Assembly: GCA_903898785.1 (NCBI GenBank) | Contig: CAIUGU010000182.1 | Location: 1-36,592 of the forward strand | Length of the DNA stretch: 36,592 nt | Reading direction: 5' to 3' | Source: an uncultured Pseudomonadota bacterium | GTDB lineage: Bacteria > Pseudomonadota > Gammaproteobacteria > Steroidobacterales > Steroidobacteraceae | Shown here: positions 8,713 through 21,015 of the stretch, one piece after another | How positions within the stretch are numbered: the stretch's first letter is position 1 | Layout: every line of letters starts with the position of its first letter | Translations under genes and position numbers: made by a program | The notes under the pieces: generated by a model | What the model saw: the letters and a program-made list of their open reading frames with translations, nothing else | What the model was told of the DNA's origin: nothing | The model's database searches: none

Positions 8713-9276
8713 ATGCGCATCGACCTGATCCCCACCGGAACCAACCCTCCCGACAACCTCAACGTCCTGGTCGAAGTGCCCGTCGGCGGCGAACCCGTCA
8801 AGTACGAGTTCGACAAGGCGAGCGGTGCGATGTATGTCGACCGCATCCTGCATACGCCCATGCGTTATCCGGCGAACTACGGCTTCGTGCCGCACACGCT
8901 GTGTGAAGACGGCGATCCCCTCGATGCGCTGGTCATCGCGCGGTCGCCGTTCATCCCCGGCTCCATCGTGCGGGTCCGCCCCGTCGGCGTGCTGATGATG
9001 GAAGACGAGAAGGGCGGGGACGAGAAGCTGCTCACGGTGCCGATCGACGCGACGTTCCCGTACTACTCGGACATCGGCGACCGCACCGACCTGCCGGCCA
9101 TCGTCATGCAGCAGATCGAGCACTTCTTTACGCACTACAAGGACCTCGAGCCCGGCAAGTGGGTCAAGGTCAAGGAGTGGGGCGACGTCGACATGGCGCG
9201 CCGGGTCGTCCTCGAATCCATCGCCCGGGCGGAGGCCAAAGGCGATCGCATCCCCCAGCGGCGCATGGGAGACTGA
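8713..9276 (+). CDS. ppa: Inorganic pyrophosphatase (soluble, family I)
   Basis: The protein hydrolyses pyrophosphate to phosphate in the cytoplasm, driving biosynthetic reactions such as tRNA charging. At 187 residues it is slightly longer than E. coli Ppa (about 175). The metal-binding signature EDGDPLDAL gives D66, D68 and D71, matching the D65/D67/D70 positions of the E. coli enzyme. Other family segments include KYEFDKASGAMYVDR and RYPANYGFVPHTL. The ATG at 8713 is the family start. The longer in-frame open region upstream overlaps the oxidoreductase and is spurious. The 52-bp gap from the preceding gene allows co-transcription or its own promoter. Confidence 0.96.
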   Translation: MRIDLIPTGTNPPDNLNVLVEVPVGGEPVKYEFDKASGAMYVDRILHTPMRYPANYGFVPHTLCEDGDPLDALVIARSPFIPGSIVRVRPVGVLMMEDEKGGDEKLLTVPIDATFPYYSDIGDRTDLPAIVMQQIEHFFTHYKDLEPGKWVKVKEWGDVDMARRVVLESIARAEAKGDRIPQRRMGD

Positions 9277-9412
9277 TGAATCTGTTCGTGAAACTTGATA
9301 CTTTGCCGGCGTTCCGGTCGAGCAGCGGATCCTGATCCTGCCGGCGTGCTGCGCGATGCGCAGGCGGTTGCCGTGGCAGTCATTCAGCGGGTCATTAACC
9401 AGGGAGATGAAG

Positions 9413-10132
9413 ATGCAAGTTGTCGCACGGTTGTTCCTGTTGGGCTTGACGGTCGGGCCCTTTGTCAGCGCCTCTGCCCAGCAAGGTCCGCCCCCCGGAC
9501 CCGCACCGGTCGCGGCCACGCCGGCGTTCAAGGTGGAGTGGGTCCGTCCCGCGAGCCAGGAGGACACCAAGGTCCGCTACATGCCGGTCCAGGAGAACAT
9601 CGCTGACCCTAACGTGGTCATGACGTTCTACGGCAAAGCGGCCAAGCAGATCCTGACCACGGGTGCCCCGGGCAGTCCCGTCACGCCATACGGCGTGTGG
9701 GGCGGAACGGCCGAAGGACCTTATGCCGTCACCTTCAAGATGAAGGACGCCTATCTGGACATGACCGGCCTCGCCAACATCCGCTGGTTCACGAAGACGA
9801 CCGGCTTCCACTCGGTTCGTCCCGTGATCAAGCTCGCTGACGGCAACCTGCTCGTCGGGGACCTCACGTTCGAATCGGTCGCCAAGCTCACGCTGCGCGA
9901 GTTCTCGCTGCTCAACATCCGCTGGATCAAGCTGGATCCCGAGCGGATCGTGACGGTTCCCCCGGGCCGGGTCTCGGGCAATCCGAACATGGGCATCTGG
10001 TTCCCGAACGTGGACCTCACGAAGATCGACGAGATCGGCTTCGTGGACCTGATCCCGGGCAGCGGCCACGGGCAGGGCGGCTACATCCAGCTCGCCGGCA
10101 TTGAAGTCAACGGCAAGAAGGTTCCGCGGTAA
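9413..10132 (+). CDS. Secreted protein of unknown function
   Basis: The 239-residue protein has a clear Sec signal peptide: MQVVARLFLLGLTVGPFVSASA, with likely cleavage after ASA before QQG. A short Pro/Ala-rich stretch and a compact domain follow, with many aromatic and beta-strand-like segments. The C-terminal part (IDEIGFVDLIPGSGHGQGGY, then a strand ending in EVNGKK) resembles the end of galactose-binding-like or concanavalin-like beta-sandwich domains. That resemblance is an impression, not a family assignment. The ATG at 9413 is chosen because AGGGAG at 9401-9406 then has a 6-base spacing. The ATG at 9407 would have none. It is separated by about 136 bp from ppa and converges on the ABC operon. 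Confidence 0.8.
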   Translation: MQVVARLFLLGLTVGPFVSASAQQGPPPGPAPVAATPAFKVEWVRPASQEDTKVRYMPVQENIADPNVVMTFYGKAAKQILTTGAPGSPVTPYGVWGGTAEGPYAVTFKMKDAYLDMTGLANIRWFTKTTGFHSVRPVIKLADGNLLVGDLTFESVAKLTLREFSLLNIRWIKLDPERIVTVPPGRVSGNPNMGIWFPNVDLTKIDEIGFVDLIPGSGHGQGGYIQLAGIEVNGKKVPR

Positions 10133-10198
10133 CACGCGGGAGCGGACACTCGGGTGGCTGCGTCCTGATCGCCGCAGTCATCCGGATTCCCGCCAGGT

Positions 10199-10945
10199 TC
10201 ACGGCGCCGAGGGGGCGGGATCCCTGACCGGCTTCAGCGGCAGGTTGTAGGTTACCGTCGCACCGAAGCGCTCCGGTGCCTGCGGGTCATGGCGCACCTT
10301 GTCGAACACGAGCACGCGCGTGCCGAGTTCGAAGCTCTCCTTCAGGTCGTGCGTGATCATGAAGATGGTCATGCGGTGTTCGGCCCACAGCTTCAGGATC
10401 AGCTGGTGCATGTCGGCCGTGATGCCGGGGTCGAGTGCGCCGAACGGCTCGTCGAGCAGCAGGATCCGCGGTTCGCGGATCACGGATTGCGCGATCGACA
10501 GGCGCTGTTGCATGCCGCCCGACAGCTGGGCCGGATACCGGTCCCGGGATTCATAGAGTCCCACTGCATCGAGCAGGCTTTTTGCTTTCTCCAGCGCTTC
10601 CCGCTTGGCCTTGCCGAACAGCCTCGCCGAGAACGGCGCGCCCGCGAACTCGAGTGCGAGCAGCAGGTTCTGCATGACGGTCAGGTGCGGAAACAGCGAA
10701 TAGCGCTGGAACACGATGCCGCGGTCGGCGCCCGGCTCCGACGGCAGGGGCTTGCCGTCGATCAGGAACTCGCCGCGAGTGGGTGATTCCATCCCGAGCA
10801 GCATCCTGAGGAAGGTCGTCTTGCCACACCCCGACGCGCCGACGATCGTCACGAACTCGTGATCGAGAATCTCGAGGTTCAGGTTCTCGATCACGACATG
10901 ACTGCCGTACTCCTTCCACAGATGCCTGACGCTGACGGATGCCAT
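10199..10945 (-). CDS. ABC transporter ATP-binding protein (SsuB/TauB/NrtD type)
   Basis: The 248-residue cytoplasmic ATPase belongs to the nitrate/sulfonate/taurine-type importer family. It shows Walker A GASGCGKTT, Q-loop FQRYSLFPHLTV, signature LSGGMQQRL, Walker B ILLLDEPFGALD and switch histidine ITHD. The start MASVSVRHLWKEYG at 10945 is chosen. The longer in-frame extension overlaps the permease gene. Four bases separate it from the permease gene upstream. Substrate cannot be read from the ATPase alone, but the neighbouring allophanate hydrolase remnant points to urea or a related nitrogen compound (inference). The matching binding protein is truncated, so the importer is probably non-functional. 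Confidence 0.92.
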   Translation of the reverse strand: MASVSVRHLWKEYGSHVVIENLNLEILDHEFVTIVGASGCGKTTFLRMLLGMESPTRGEFLIDGKPLPSEPGADRGIVFQRYSLFPHLTVMQNLLLALEFAGAPFSARLFGKAKREALEKAKSLLDAVGLYESRDRYPAQLSGGMQQRLSIAQSVIREPRILLLDEPFGALDPGITADMHQLILKLWAEHRMTIFMITHDLKESFELGTRVLVFDKVRHDPQAPERFGATVTYNLPLKPVRDPAPSAP

Positions 10946-10949
10946 TGTC

Positions 10950-11765
10950 CTACCTGCCGAGATCGGCCCACGGGCAAGCCAGCGTGCGCACCCTGCGCAA
11001 CAGCCAGTCCATGAAGAATGCGAGCAGGGTGATCCACACCACATACGGCAGGATCACGTCCATTGCGAGGTAGCGACGCACGAGGAAGATGCGGTAGCCG
11101 AGTCCTTCCGTGGAGGCGATGGCCTCGGCGGCGATCAGGAACAGCCAGGCCGAACCGAGTGTCAGGCGCAGCGAGTCGAGCAACCGCGGCCATGCCTGCG
11201 GGAGTACGACTCGGAGGATGATCTGCCACGTGGAGGCACCCAGTGTCTGGGCCTTGATCATCTGCTCGGACGGCAGTTCGGCCACGCGCAGGGCCAGGTC
11301 CCGGACGATCACCGGCGCCACGCCGACGACGATCAACGTGATCTTGGCCGTTTCCCCGAGTCCCAGCACGATGAACAGGATGGGCAGGATGGCGAGCGGT
11401 GGAATCATCGAGATGGCTGCAACGACCGGCCCGATCGAGGCGCCGACGAATGGAATGACGCCGATCAGGATGCCGAGCACGAGGCCGATGGCGGCGCTGG
11501 CAGCAAGGGCGATGGCGATGCGCCCCAGGCTCGCGAACGTGTCGTTCCAGAGCAGGTGCTCACCGCTGCGGGGATCCTCCTCGAAGGCATAGCTCTGGAT
11601 GGCGTCGCCGAAACTTGCGAAGGAGGGCAGCAGCTTGTCGTCGGGATTCGCGGCGAGCCGCGCGTCCGACGCGAACAGGTAGACCGCAAGGATCAGCAGG
11701 AAGGGCAGTGCACCGAGCAGCAGCGCACCGCCCTTGCCGGGCTTCTGGTTGATGAGTCGACGCAT
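10950..11765 (-). CDS. ABC transporter permease (SsuC/TauC type)
   Basis: The 271-residue inner-membrane permease has an N-terminal helix, then a periplasmic stretch of about 60 residues, then the five-helix binding-protein-dependent transport core. The cytoplasmic EAA loop is seen as EQMIKAQTLGASTWQIILRV followed by LPQAWPRLLDSLRL. It pairs with the ATPase gene that follows by 4 bases. The gene upstream in transcription order is the binding-protein remnant, whose stop lies 25 bases before this ATG, which is the expected operon order binding protein, permease, ATPase. Because the upstream part of that gene and its promoter are missing, expression of this gene is uncertain. Confidence 0.92.
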   Translation of the reverse strand: MRRLINQKPGKGGALLLGALPFLLILAVYLFASDARLAANPDDKLLPSFASFGDAIQSYAFEEDPRSGEHLLWNDTFASLGRIAIALAASAAIGLVLGILIGVIPFVGASIGPVVAAISMIPPLAILPILFIVLGLGETAKITLIVVGVAPVIVRDLALRVAELPSEQMIKAQTLGASTWQIILRVVLPQAWPRLLDSLRLTLGSAWLFLIAAEAIASTEGLGYRIFLVRRYLAMDVILPYVVWITLLAFFMDWLLRRVRTLACPWADLGR

Positions 11766-11790
11766 CAGGTGGGGCCGGGGGCCGCAAGCC

Positions 11791-12103
11791 TCACAGCGTC
11801 CCGTCCACCGCCATCTTCACGTAGGTGTCGTCGAACCGCATCGTGACCTTGGATGCATCGCCCAGCGTACGGCCACCGGGGAACTGGATGCCGACCGCAT
11901 CGACCGACGTGGCACCTTCGCCGAGCAGGCCATGAGCAAACGAGAAGTTACGCACCAGATCCATGTTCTTCACGATCTCTTCGCTCGTCGTGATCGCAAG
12001 GGCCTCCGCCGGCGTCGCGTACAGCTTGGTGGTGGCGAGCTGGCTGTTGAAGCCTGCAACGTCGGTGCCGGAGGCGGCGGCCATCTGCGACTTGGCAGCC
12101 TCC
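11791..12103 (-). pseudogene. ABC transporter substrate-binding protein, C-terminal remnant
   Basis: About 104 residues remain, from KSQMAAASGTDVAGFNSQLA through TPAEALAITTSEEIV to the end KMAVDGTL. They read like the C-terminal third of NitT/TauT-type binding proteins found with urea-amidolyase clusters. The open frame continues to the right, but from about 12103 its translation becomes Arg/Pro-rich, because it is antisense to the allophanate hydrolase remnant. The signal peptide and most of both lobes are therefore absent. The family usually has about 330-370 residues. No start codon with a ribosome-binding site is seen. The gene most likely lost its 5' two thirds and promoter by deletion. 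An assembly misjoin is the alternative. Confidence 0.75.
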
Positions 12104-13295
12104 GCTGGATTCCGTCTCGATCTTCGCGCTGACGGCCGGTGATGCGGCCGTGGTGCTGGATGTCGCTCGCGGGTTCGATGAAGCCGATCCGTATTCGCGG
12201 CGGGATCAGGCGGGTCGCGGACCGGATCTCGGCGTCGCGCCGCTGTCGTTCCGCTTCGGCGTGCCGCTGGCAACACAGCTCGAGTTCTTCGGTGACGGCG
12301 AGTATGCGCGCCTGTTCGATACCGCGGTTGCGGCACTTGAAGCGATGGGAGGCGTCAAGGTGCCCCTCGATTTTTCTCCGTTCCTCGACACGGCGAAGCT
12401 GCTCTACGAGGGACCGTGGGTCGCGGAGCGCTATGCCGCCATCGAAGGTTTCCTGCGGGCCAAGCCGGACTCCCTCTTTCCCGTGACACGGCAGATCATT
12501 GCGCAAGGGCAGACACCCACCGCAGTGGATGCCTTTCGTGCGCAGTACCGGCTGAAGGCGCTGGCGGCCCAGGCGATGCGTGCATGGGACCACGTGGACA
12601 TCCTCGTGACGCCCACGGCCGGGACGATCTATCGGATCACGGAGCTGCTCGAAGACCCGATCCGCCTCAACTCCAATCTTGGGCGCTATACGAACTTCCT
12701 GAACCTGCTCGACCTCGCGGCGGTGGCCGTGCCGGCGGGATTCCGCGGGGACGGCATGCCGTTCGGCATCACGCTGGTGGGGATGGCGCGCAGCGATCAC
12801 ACGCTCCTGGCGCTGGCGTCGCGGTTTCATTTGGCGCAGGGATTGCCGCTCGGGGCGCGCCTGCCTGCGCTCTCGGGCGCAGGGGCAGTCGTACCCTTCC
12901 CGCCGTCAGGGCGGATCGACGTGGCGGTTTGCGGTGCGCACCTGTCGGGCCTGCCGCTCAACAGCCAGCTTACGGAGCGGGGGGGCAAACTGGTGGCGAA
13001 GACCCATTCCGCAGCGATCTACCGACTGTATGCGCTGCCCGGCGGACCTCCGTTTCGTCCCGGCATGGTAAGGGTCTCCGAGGGTGGAGAAGCCATCGAG
13101 GTCGAAGTGTGGTCTGTCCCTGCCGAACACTTCGGCAGCTTCGCGGCGGGCATTCCGTCACCGCTTGGCATCGGCAAGGTGGTGCTTGCCGATGGCCGGC
13201 AGGTTTCCGGGTTCGTGTGTGAATCGATTGCCATCGAAGGCGCGCTGGATATCACGGCTTTCAAGGGCTGGAGACCCTATCTCGCCAGCCTCTGA
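12102..13295 (+). pseudogene. atzF: Allophanate hydrolase, 5'-truncated (C-terminal about 397 residues)
   Basis: Allophanate hydrolase converts allophanate to ammonia and CO2 after urea carboxylase. The reading frame joins the family at LDSVSIFALTAGDAA, roughly residue 225 of about 600, and continues uninterrupted to the stop. The amidase-signature core with the Lys-Ser-Ser catalytic triad lies in the missing N-terminal part. The rest of the amidase domain is present (for example AAVAVPAGFRGDGMPFGITL), as is the whole C-terminal domain (GAHLSGLPLNSQLTERGG, RLYALPGGPPFRPGMVRV, GIGKVVLADGRQVSGF). The first in-frame ATG is at 12150. Upstream it abuts the binding-protein remnant head to head with no promoter between. 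No urea carboxylase gene is in the window. Confidence 0.82.
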
Positions 13296-13387
13296 CCGGA
13301 GCGAAGAGGTGTGCCGCTGCGGGCGGCTTGCTCCTGCCAGCGGGCCCGTATCCGTCCGCCAGTCGGGGAGAAGCCGTGCTTCAAGGG

Positions 13388-13393
13388 TAGACT
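13388..13393 (+). promoter_or_regulatory. Candidate -10 element upstream of the PF04120 gene
   Basis: TAGACT in GGGTAGACTGCTGC lies about 30 bases before the ATG at 13424, similar in sequence and distance to the TAGAAT elements upstream of the UPF0114 gene. No good -35 match was found. Confidence 0.3.
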
Positions 13394-13423
13394 GCTGCAA
13401 TCGAACCGATTCCGGAGTGCACC

Positions 13424-13861
13424 ATGCGGCCGACAAAGACCCATTCCCTGTTCACGAAGTTCGCCAAGGCCACCGCGAAGTACAGCGGCAAGCCTCAGGC
13501 GTTCATCCTTGCGCTCCTCGTGATCGTCGTCTGGGGCATCACCGGGCCGCTGTTCGGGTTCAGCGATACCTGGCAGCTCGTCATCAACACCGGCACGACG
13601 GTCGTGACCTTCCTGATGGTGTTCCTGATCCAGAGCACGCAGAACCGCGATGCGGAGGCCGTGCAGATCAAGCTGGACGAACTGATCCGCGCAATGTCGG
13701 GCGCGCACAACGCACTGCTGGACCTGGAGGAGCTGGAGGACGAGGAACTGGACCGGATCCGCCTGAGCTACGAGCGCCTGGCCGAACTCGCCCGCCAGCA
13801 GCTCAAGCGCGGCAAGTCAGATACGGAAGTGATGGGAATGGATGCGGAGGAAGGGCAGTAG
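13424..13861 (+). CDS. Low-affinity iron permease family (PF04120) membrane protein
   Basis: The 145-residue protein has two hydrophobic helices (about 27-47 and 55-73) and the family's conserved stretch FLMVFLIQSTQNRDAEAVQ, followed by KLDELIRA. A charged, acidic coiled-coil-like tail completes it. The family name comes from a yeast iron transporter. In bacteria the function is not established, so the iron role should be taken as a label. The start has GGAG six bases upstream (CCGGAGTGCACCATG). It is convergent with the PilZ gene, with 34 bp between the stops. Confidence 0.85.
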   Translation: MRPTKTHSLFTKFAKATAKYSGKPQAFILALLVIVVWGITGPLFGFSDTWQLVINTGTTVVTFLMVFLIQSTQNRDAEAVQIKLDELIRAMSGAHNALLDLEELEDEELDRIRLSYERLAELARQQLKRGKSDTEVMGMDAEEGQ

Positions 13862-13881
13862 CACTCGCCGTCGCCAGTGCT
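13860..13881. terminator. Weak hairpin between convergent genes
   Basis: AGCACT (13860-13865) pairs with AGTGCT (13876-13881) around a 10-base GC-rich loop, between the converging stops at 13861 and 13896. The stem is short and lacks a T-run, so this is only a candidate bidirectional terminator. Confidence 0.25.
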
Positions 13882-13895
13882 CGGGATGAGCAGCG

Positions 13896-14636
13896 TCAGA
13901 TGACGCTGCGCGGGAACTCGAGCATGTGGTAGCAGACGAGGCTGCCGAGGATGAGGCGATCGTTGGCTTCCGGACTCGTGAATCGCACCCCGTACTGAAA
14001 TGTCGGACCACCCTGGACCGACTTGTTCCGCAGCGCGAGGACCTGTCCTCGCAGCTTCAGAGAGACGGGGACCCCGTGCAGTTCGAGCGAGCAGGCGATT
14101 TCAATGGACTCCTTGTCCGCGTCGGCGATCTCGGTCGACTCGATCAGGGCGCCGTTCGTGCCGATGTCGATGATCGTGGCCTCGCTCGCACCGCCGCTGG
14201 CAGTCGTCAGTGTCGCCGGCAGGTTGACACGGCACCGCGGTGAGCTGCGGATCGAAGCGGACTCCACCTTGTCGGGGAAGCTCAGGTGCAGGTGGCGGAA
14301 CGGGGCATGGACGTTCTTGAGTACGCTCCCGCTGAACGCAAACGCATTCTGGCCGGTAAACACGCGGGCGAGGACCGGTTCCCCTTCCTTGAGCAGAAGG
14401 CGCATGTTGTCCTCGCTTGGCGCGGTCACCATGATGCAGACGTCCTCGAGCCAGCCGAGCACGGTGACGGTCGAGCGTCCCTTCACGAGGCCGCTCTGCA
14501 GGCCCAGGTGGATCGTGTCTCCCACCTTGAGCCGCATTTGGGAAAACGGGGTGTGGGCGGACTGGGCGGATGCTCCCGGCTGCCCGGCAGGGATGGGCTG
14601 TGTGGCGGGATGGGAATGGGGGCGGGCAGCGTCCAT
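13896..14636 (-). CDS. PilZ-domain flagellar-brake-like protein
   Basis: The 246-residue protein has a disordered Pro/His/Ala-rich start (about 1-30), a YcgR-N-like beta domain (about 35-120; LKVGDTIHLGLQ, RVFTGQNAFAFSGSVLKN) and a C-terminal PilZ domain (about 130-240) that would bind cyclic di-GMP. The RxxxR motif is present as RSSPR. The second motif, usually [DN]xSxxG, reads DIGTNG, with Gly in place of Ser. The role is likely as a c-di-GMP effector on motility or surface structures, which fits the type IV pilus-type ATPases at the right end of the window, though they are about 20 kb away. The ATG is at 14636. It shares direction with gdhA, with a 147-bp gap. Confidence 0.85.
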   Translation of the reverse strand: MDAARPHSHPATQPIPAGQPGASAQSAHTPFSQMRLKVGDTIHLGLQSGLVKGRSTVTVLGWLEDVCIMVTAPSEDNMRLLLKEGEPVLARVFTGQNAFAFSGSVLKNVHAPFRHLHLSFPDKVESASIRSSPRCRVNLPATLTTASGGASEATIIDIGTNGALIESTEIADADKESIEIACSLELHGVPVSLKLRGQVLALRNKSVQGGPTFQYGVRFTSPEANDRLILGSLVCYHMLEFPRSVI

Positions 14637-14783
14637 TTGCGGTTCGGCGAGTGGTTGTTCTTAGGGGGAAGTATTATTGGTTCTCGGGGGTCCGGGGTGT
14701 GGGATGCGTCTCACTCTTTCGCGCAGCAGGCTGCATTTCCAGCGGCTTCGCGTGCCAGGAACCCCTTAGGCCCACTGCCGGAC

Positions 14784-16070
14784 TCAAGGGTAGAGCCCCC
14801 GCTCCGCGCGGGCCTGGAGGACGCGGGTGCAGCCGATGATGAAGGCAGCAGTGCGCAGCGAGACGCGGTGGAGCAGGTGGGCGTCCCAGACCTGGACAAA
14901 GGCGCCGGTCATGATCTGGTCGAGGCGCTGGTTGATCTCGTCCTCGGTCCAGAAGAACGAACTGAAGTCCTGCACCCACTCGAAGTACGAGACCGTCACG
15001 CCCCCCGCGTTCGCGATGACGTCGGGCAGGACCACGATGCCCCGGTCGCGGAGGATCAGGTCCGCTTCCGGGGTCGTGGGACCATTCGCGGCTTCAATGA
15101 CCACGCGTGCCTTGATGCCCCGCGCACGTGCCGCGGTCAGCTGGCCTTCGAGGGCGGCAGGAATCAGGATGTCGCAGTCGATGGTCCAGAATTCGTCGGG
15201 AGCCAGCGGTTCGCCGCCCTGGTAGCCGGTAACGCCGCCGGGCTGCTTCGCCACGGCGGCCAGGCGCGCGACGTCGAGGCCGGCCGGATGGTAGACGGCG
15301 CCGTACTGGTCCTGGACTGCCACGATCTTCGCGCCGGCCGCGGCAAACATTTCCGCTGTCACCGAGCCCACGTTGCCGAAGCCCTGCAGTGCCACCCGGG
15401 CCTTCGTGAGGTCGAGATCCAGGCGCTTCGCGAGTTCGCGGCCGACGAAGTAGACGCCCCGCCCGGTGGCCTTCACGCGGCCGAGCGAGCCGCCCAGCAT
15501 CACGGGCTTGCCGGTGACGACGCCGGTCGTGGTGGCGCCGACGTTGGCGGAATAGGTATCCATCATCCACGCCATGATCTGCGCATCCGTGTTGACGTCG
15601 GGCGCGGGGATGTCCCGTTGCGGGCCGATGAGCAGGCCGATCTCGCTGGTATAACGCCGCGTGAGGCGTTCCAGCTCCTTCCTCGACAGCGCCTTGGGGT
15701 CGACGCGCACCCCGCCCTTGGCGCCGCCGAACGGCAGGTTCACCGCGGCATTCTTGATCGTCATCCAGCCCGCCAGCGCCATGACTTCCTCCAGCGTCAC
15801 GTCCGGGTGAAAGCGGACGCCGCCCTTGCCGGGTCCGCGCGACAGGCTGTGCTGGACGCGATATCCCTCGTAGTGGGCGATGCGCCCGTCGTCCATCTCG
15901 ATCGGCACATCGACGATCAGTGCCCGCTTGGGCCGGGTCAGCGTGCCAATCCAGCGTGAAAGCGGACCGAGGTAGGGCAGGACGGCCTCGACCTGGGCAA
16001 GGTACGTGCCCCACGGGCTGGTCGCGGTGGGCGTGATGTAGCTGAGCGTCGGGTTGGCGGCGTCTGACAT
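14784..16070 (-). CDS. gdhA: Glu/Leu/Phe/Val dehydrogenase (glutamate dehydrogenase)
   Basis: The protein interconverts glutamate with 2-oxoglutarate and ammonia using NAD(P). At 428 residues it fits the hexameric about 420-residue class. It shows the family block [20 protein letters not shown], the catalytic-lysine motif PFGGAKGGV (K118), [20 protein letters not shown], and a Rossmann motif in [17 protein letters not shown]. The start [11 protein letters not shown] at 16070 is preferred over an upstream in-frame ATG at 16124, since that extension is Arg/Pro-rich and not family-like. It is divergent from the DHA2 exporter gene with a 151-bp shared upstream region. The substrate could be another amino acid of the superfamily, but glutamate is likeliest. 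Confidence 0.93.
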   Translation of the reverse strand: MSDAANPTLSYITPTATSPWGTYLAQVEAVLPYLGPLSRWIGTLTRPKRALIVDVPIEMDDGRIAHYEGYRVQHSLSRGPGKGGVRFHPDVTLEEVMALAGWMTIKNAAVNLPFGGAKGGVRVDPKALSRKELERLTRRYTSEIGLLIGPQRDIPAPDVNTDAQIMAWMMDTYSANVGATTTGVVTGKPVMLGGSLGRVKATGRGVYFVGRELAKRLDLDLTKARVALQGFGNVGSVTAEMFAAAGAKIVAVQDQYGAVYHPAGLDVARLAAVAKQPGGVTGYQGGEPLAPDEFWTIDCDILIPAALEGQLTAARARGIKARVVIEAANGPTTPEADLILRDRGIVVLPDVIANAGGVTVSYFEWVQDFSSFFWTEDEINQRLDQIMTGAFVQVWDAHLLHRVSLRTAAFIIGCTRVLQARAERGLYP

Positions 16071-16162
16071 GGTGGGCGGGCAGCGGTGGGTGGGTGTGGA
16101 TCGCAGGCTACCTCCGACCCGCATGCGATAGCCATCCTCGCGACCGCGGCAGCCCGAAAATG

Positions 16163-16178
16163 TATCAGCAAGCTGATA
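16163..16178. promoter_or_regulatory. Perfect palindrome, candidate operator upstream of the DHA2 exporter
   Basis: TATCAGC-AA-GCTGATA is a perfect 7+2+7 inverted repeat centred about 51 bases before the exporter ATG and about 100 bases before gdhA. Its size suits a dimeric MarR- or TetR-type repressor. No regulator gene is adjacent. The palindrome merges into GATAAA, a possible -10 element for the exporter. Confidence 0.5.
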
Positions 16179-16221
16179 AACTCGCGGCTTCGTCCCTTAC
16201 CAGCCTCCCAAGACAAGCCCC

Positions 16222-18258
<2,037 letters not shown>

Positions 18259-18379
18259 TCCTTCCGCACTCGAATCGTGCAGGCAGCGTCCTGCAGCGCC
18301 GTGCTGGTGCACGGCTCGTCGTCCGCAACGGGGGGATCTGCACGCATGAGGTCGCCCGCCGCCAGTTTTCGCCCGTCAT

Positions 18380-18398
18380 GCAGTCAGTGACGGACTGC
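18380..18398. other. Short inverted repeat in the glgP upstream region
   Basis: GCAGTC (18380-18385) and GACTGC (18393-18398) flank a 7-base loop about 70 bases before the glgP start. The 207-bp gap between the exporter and glgP holds no recognisable gene. The repeat may be an operator, a terminator stem for the exporter gene, or chance. Confidence 0.25.
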
Positions 18399-18465
18399 CT
18401 TCCGTAGCACGCTTCTTGCAGCAAGGGTTTCAGGCAACTGACATCGGCGGCGGAGCGAGGCAACG

Positions 18466-20994
<2,529 letters not shown>

Positions 20995-21015
20995 CGCGGG
21001 AAGGGGTGGCGGCGC

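Noticed and set aside
11700-12300. Insertion sequence or transposon causing the double truncation
   Set aside because: No transposase, terminal inverted repeats or target duplication is visible at the junction; a simple deletion fits better.
12206-12830. Minus-strand frames upstream of the binding-protein remnant as its missing N-terminus
   Set aside because: Their translations are Arg/His-rich and antisense to allophanate hydrolase, with no signal peptide or binding-protein features.
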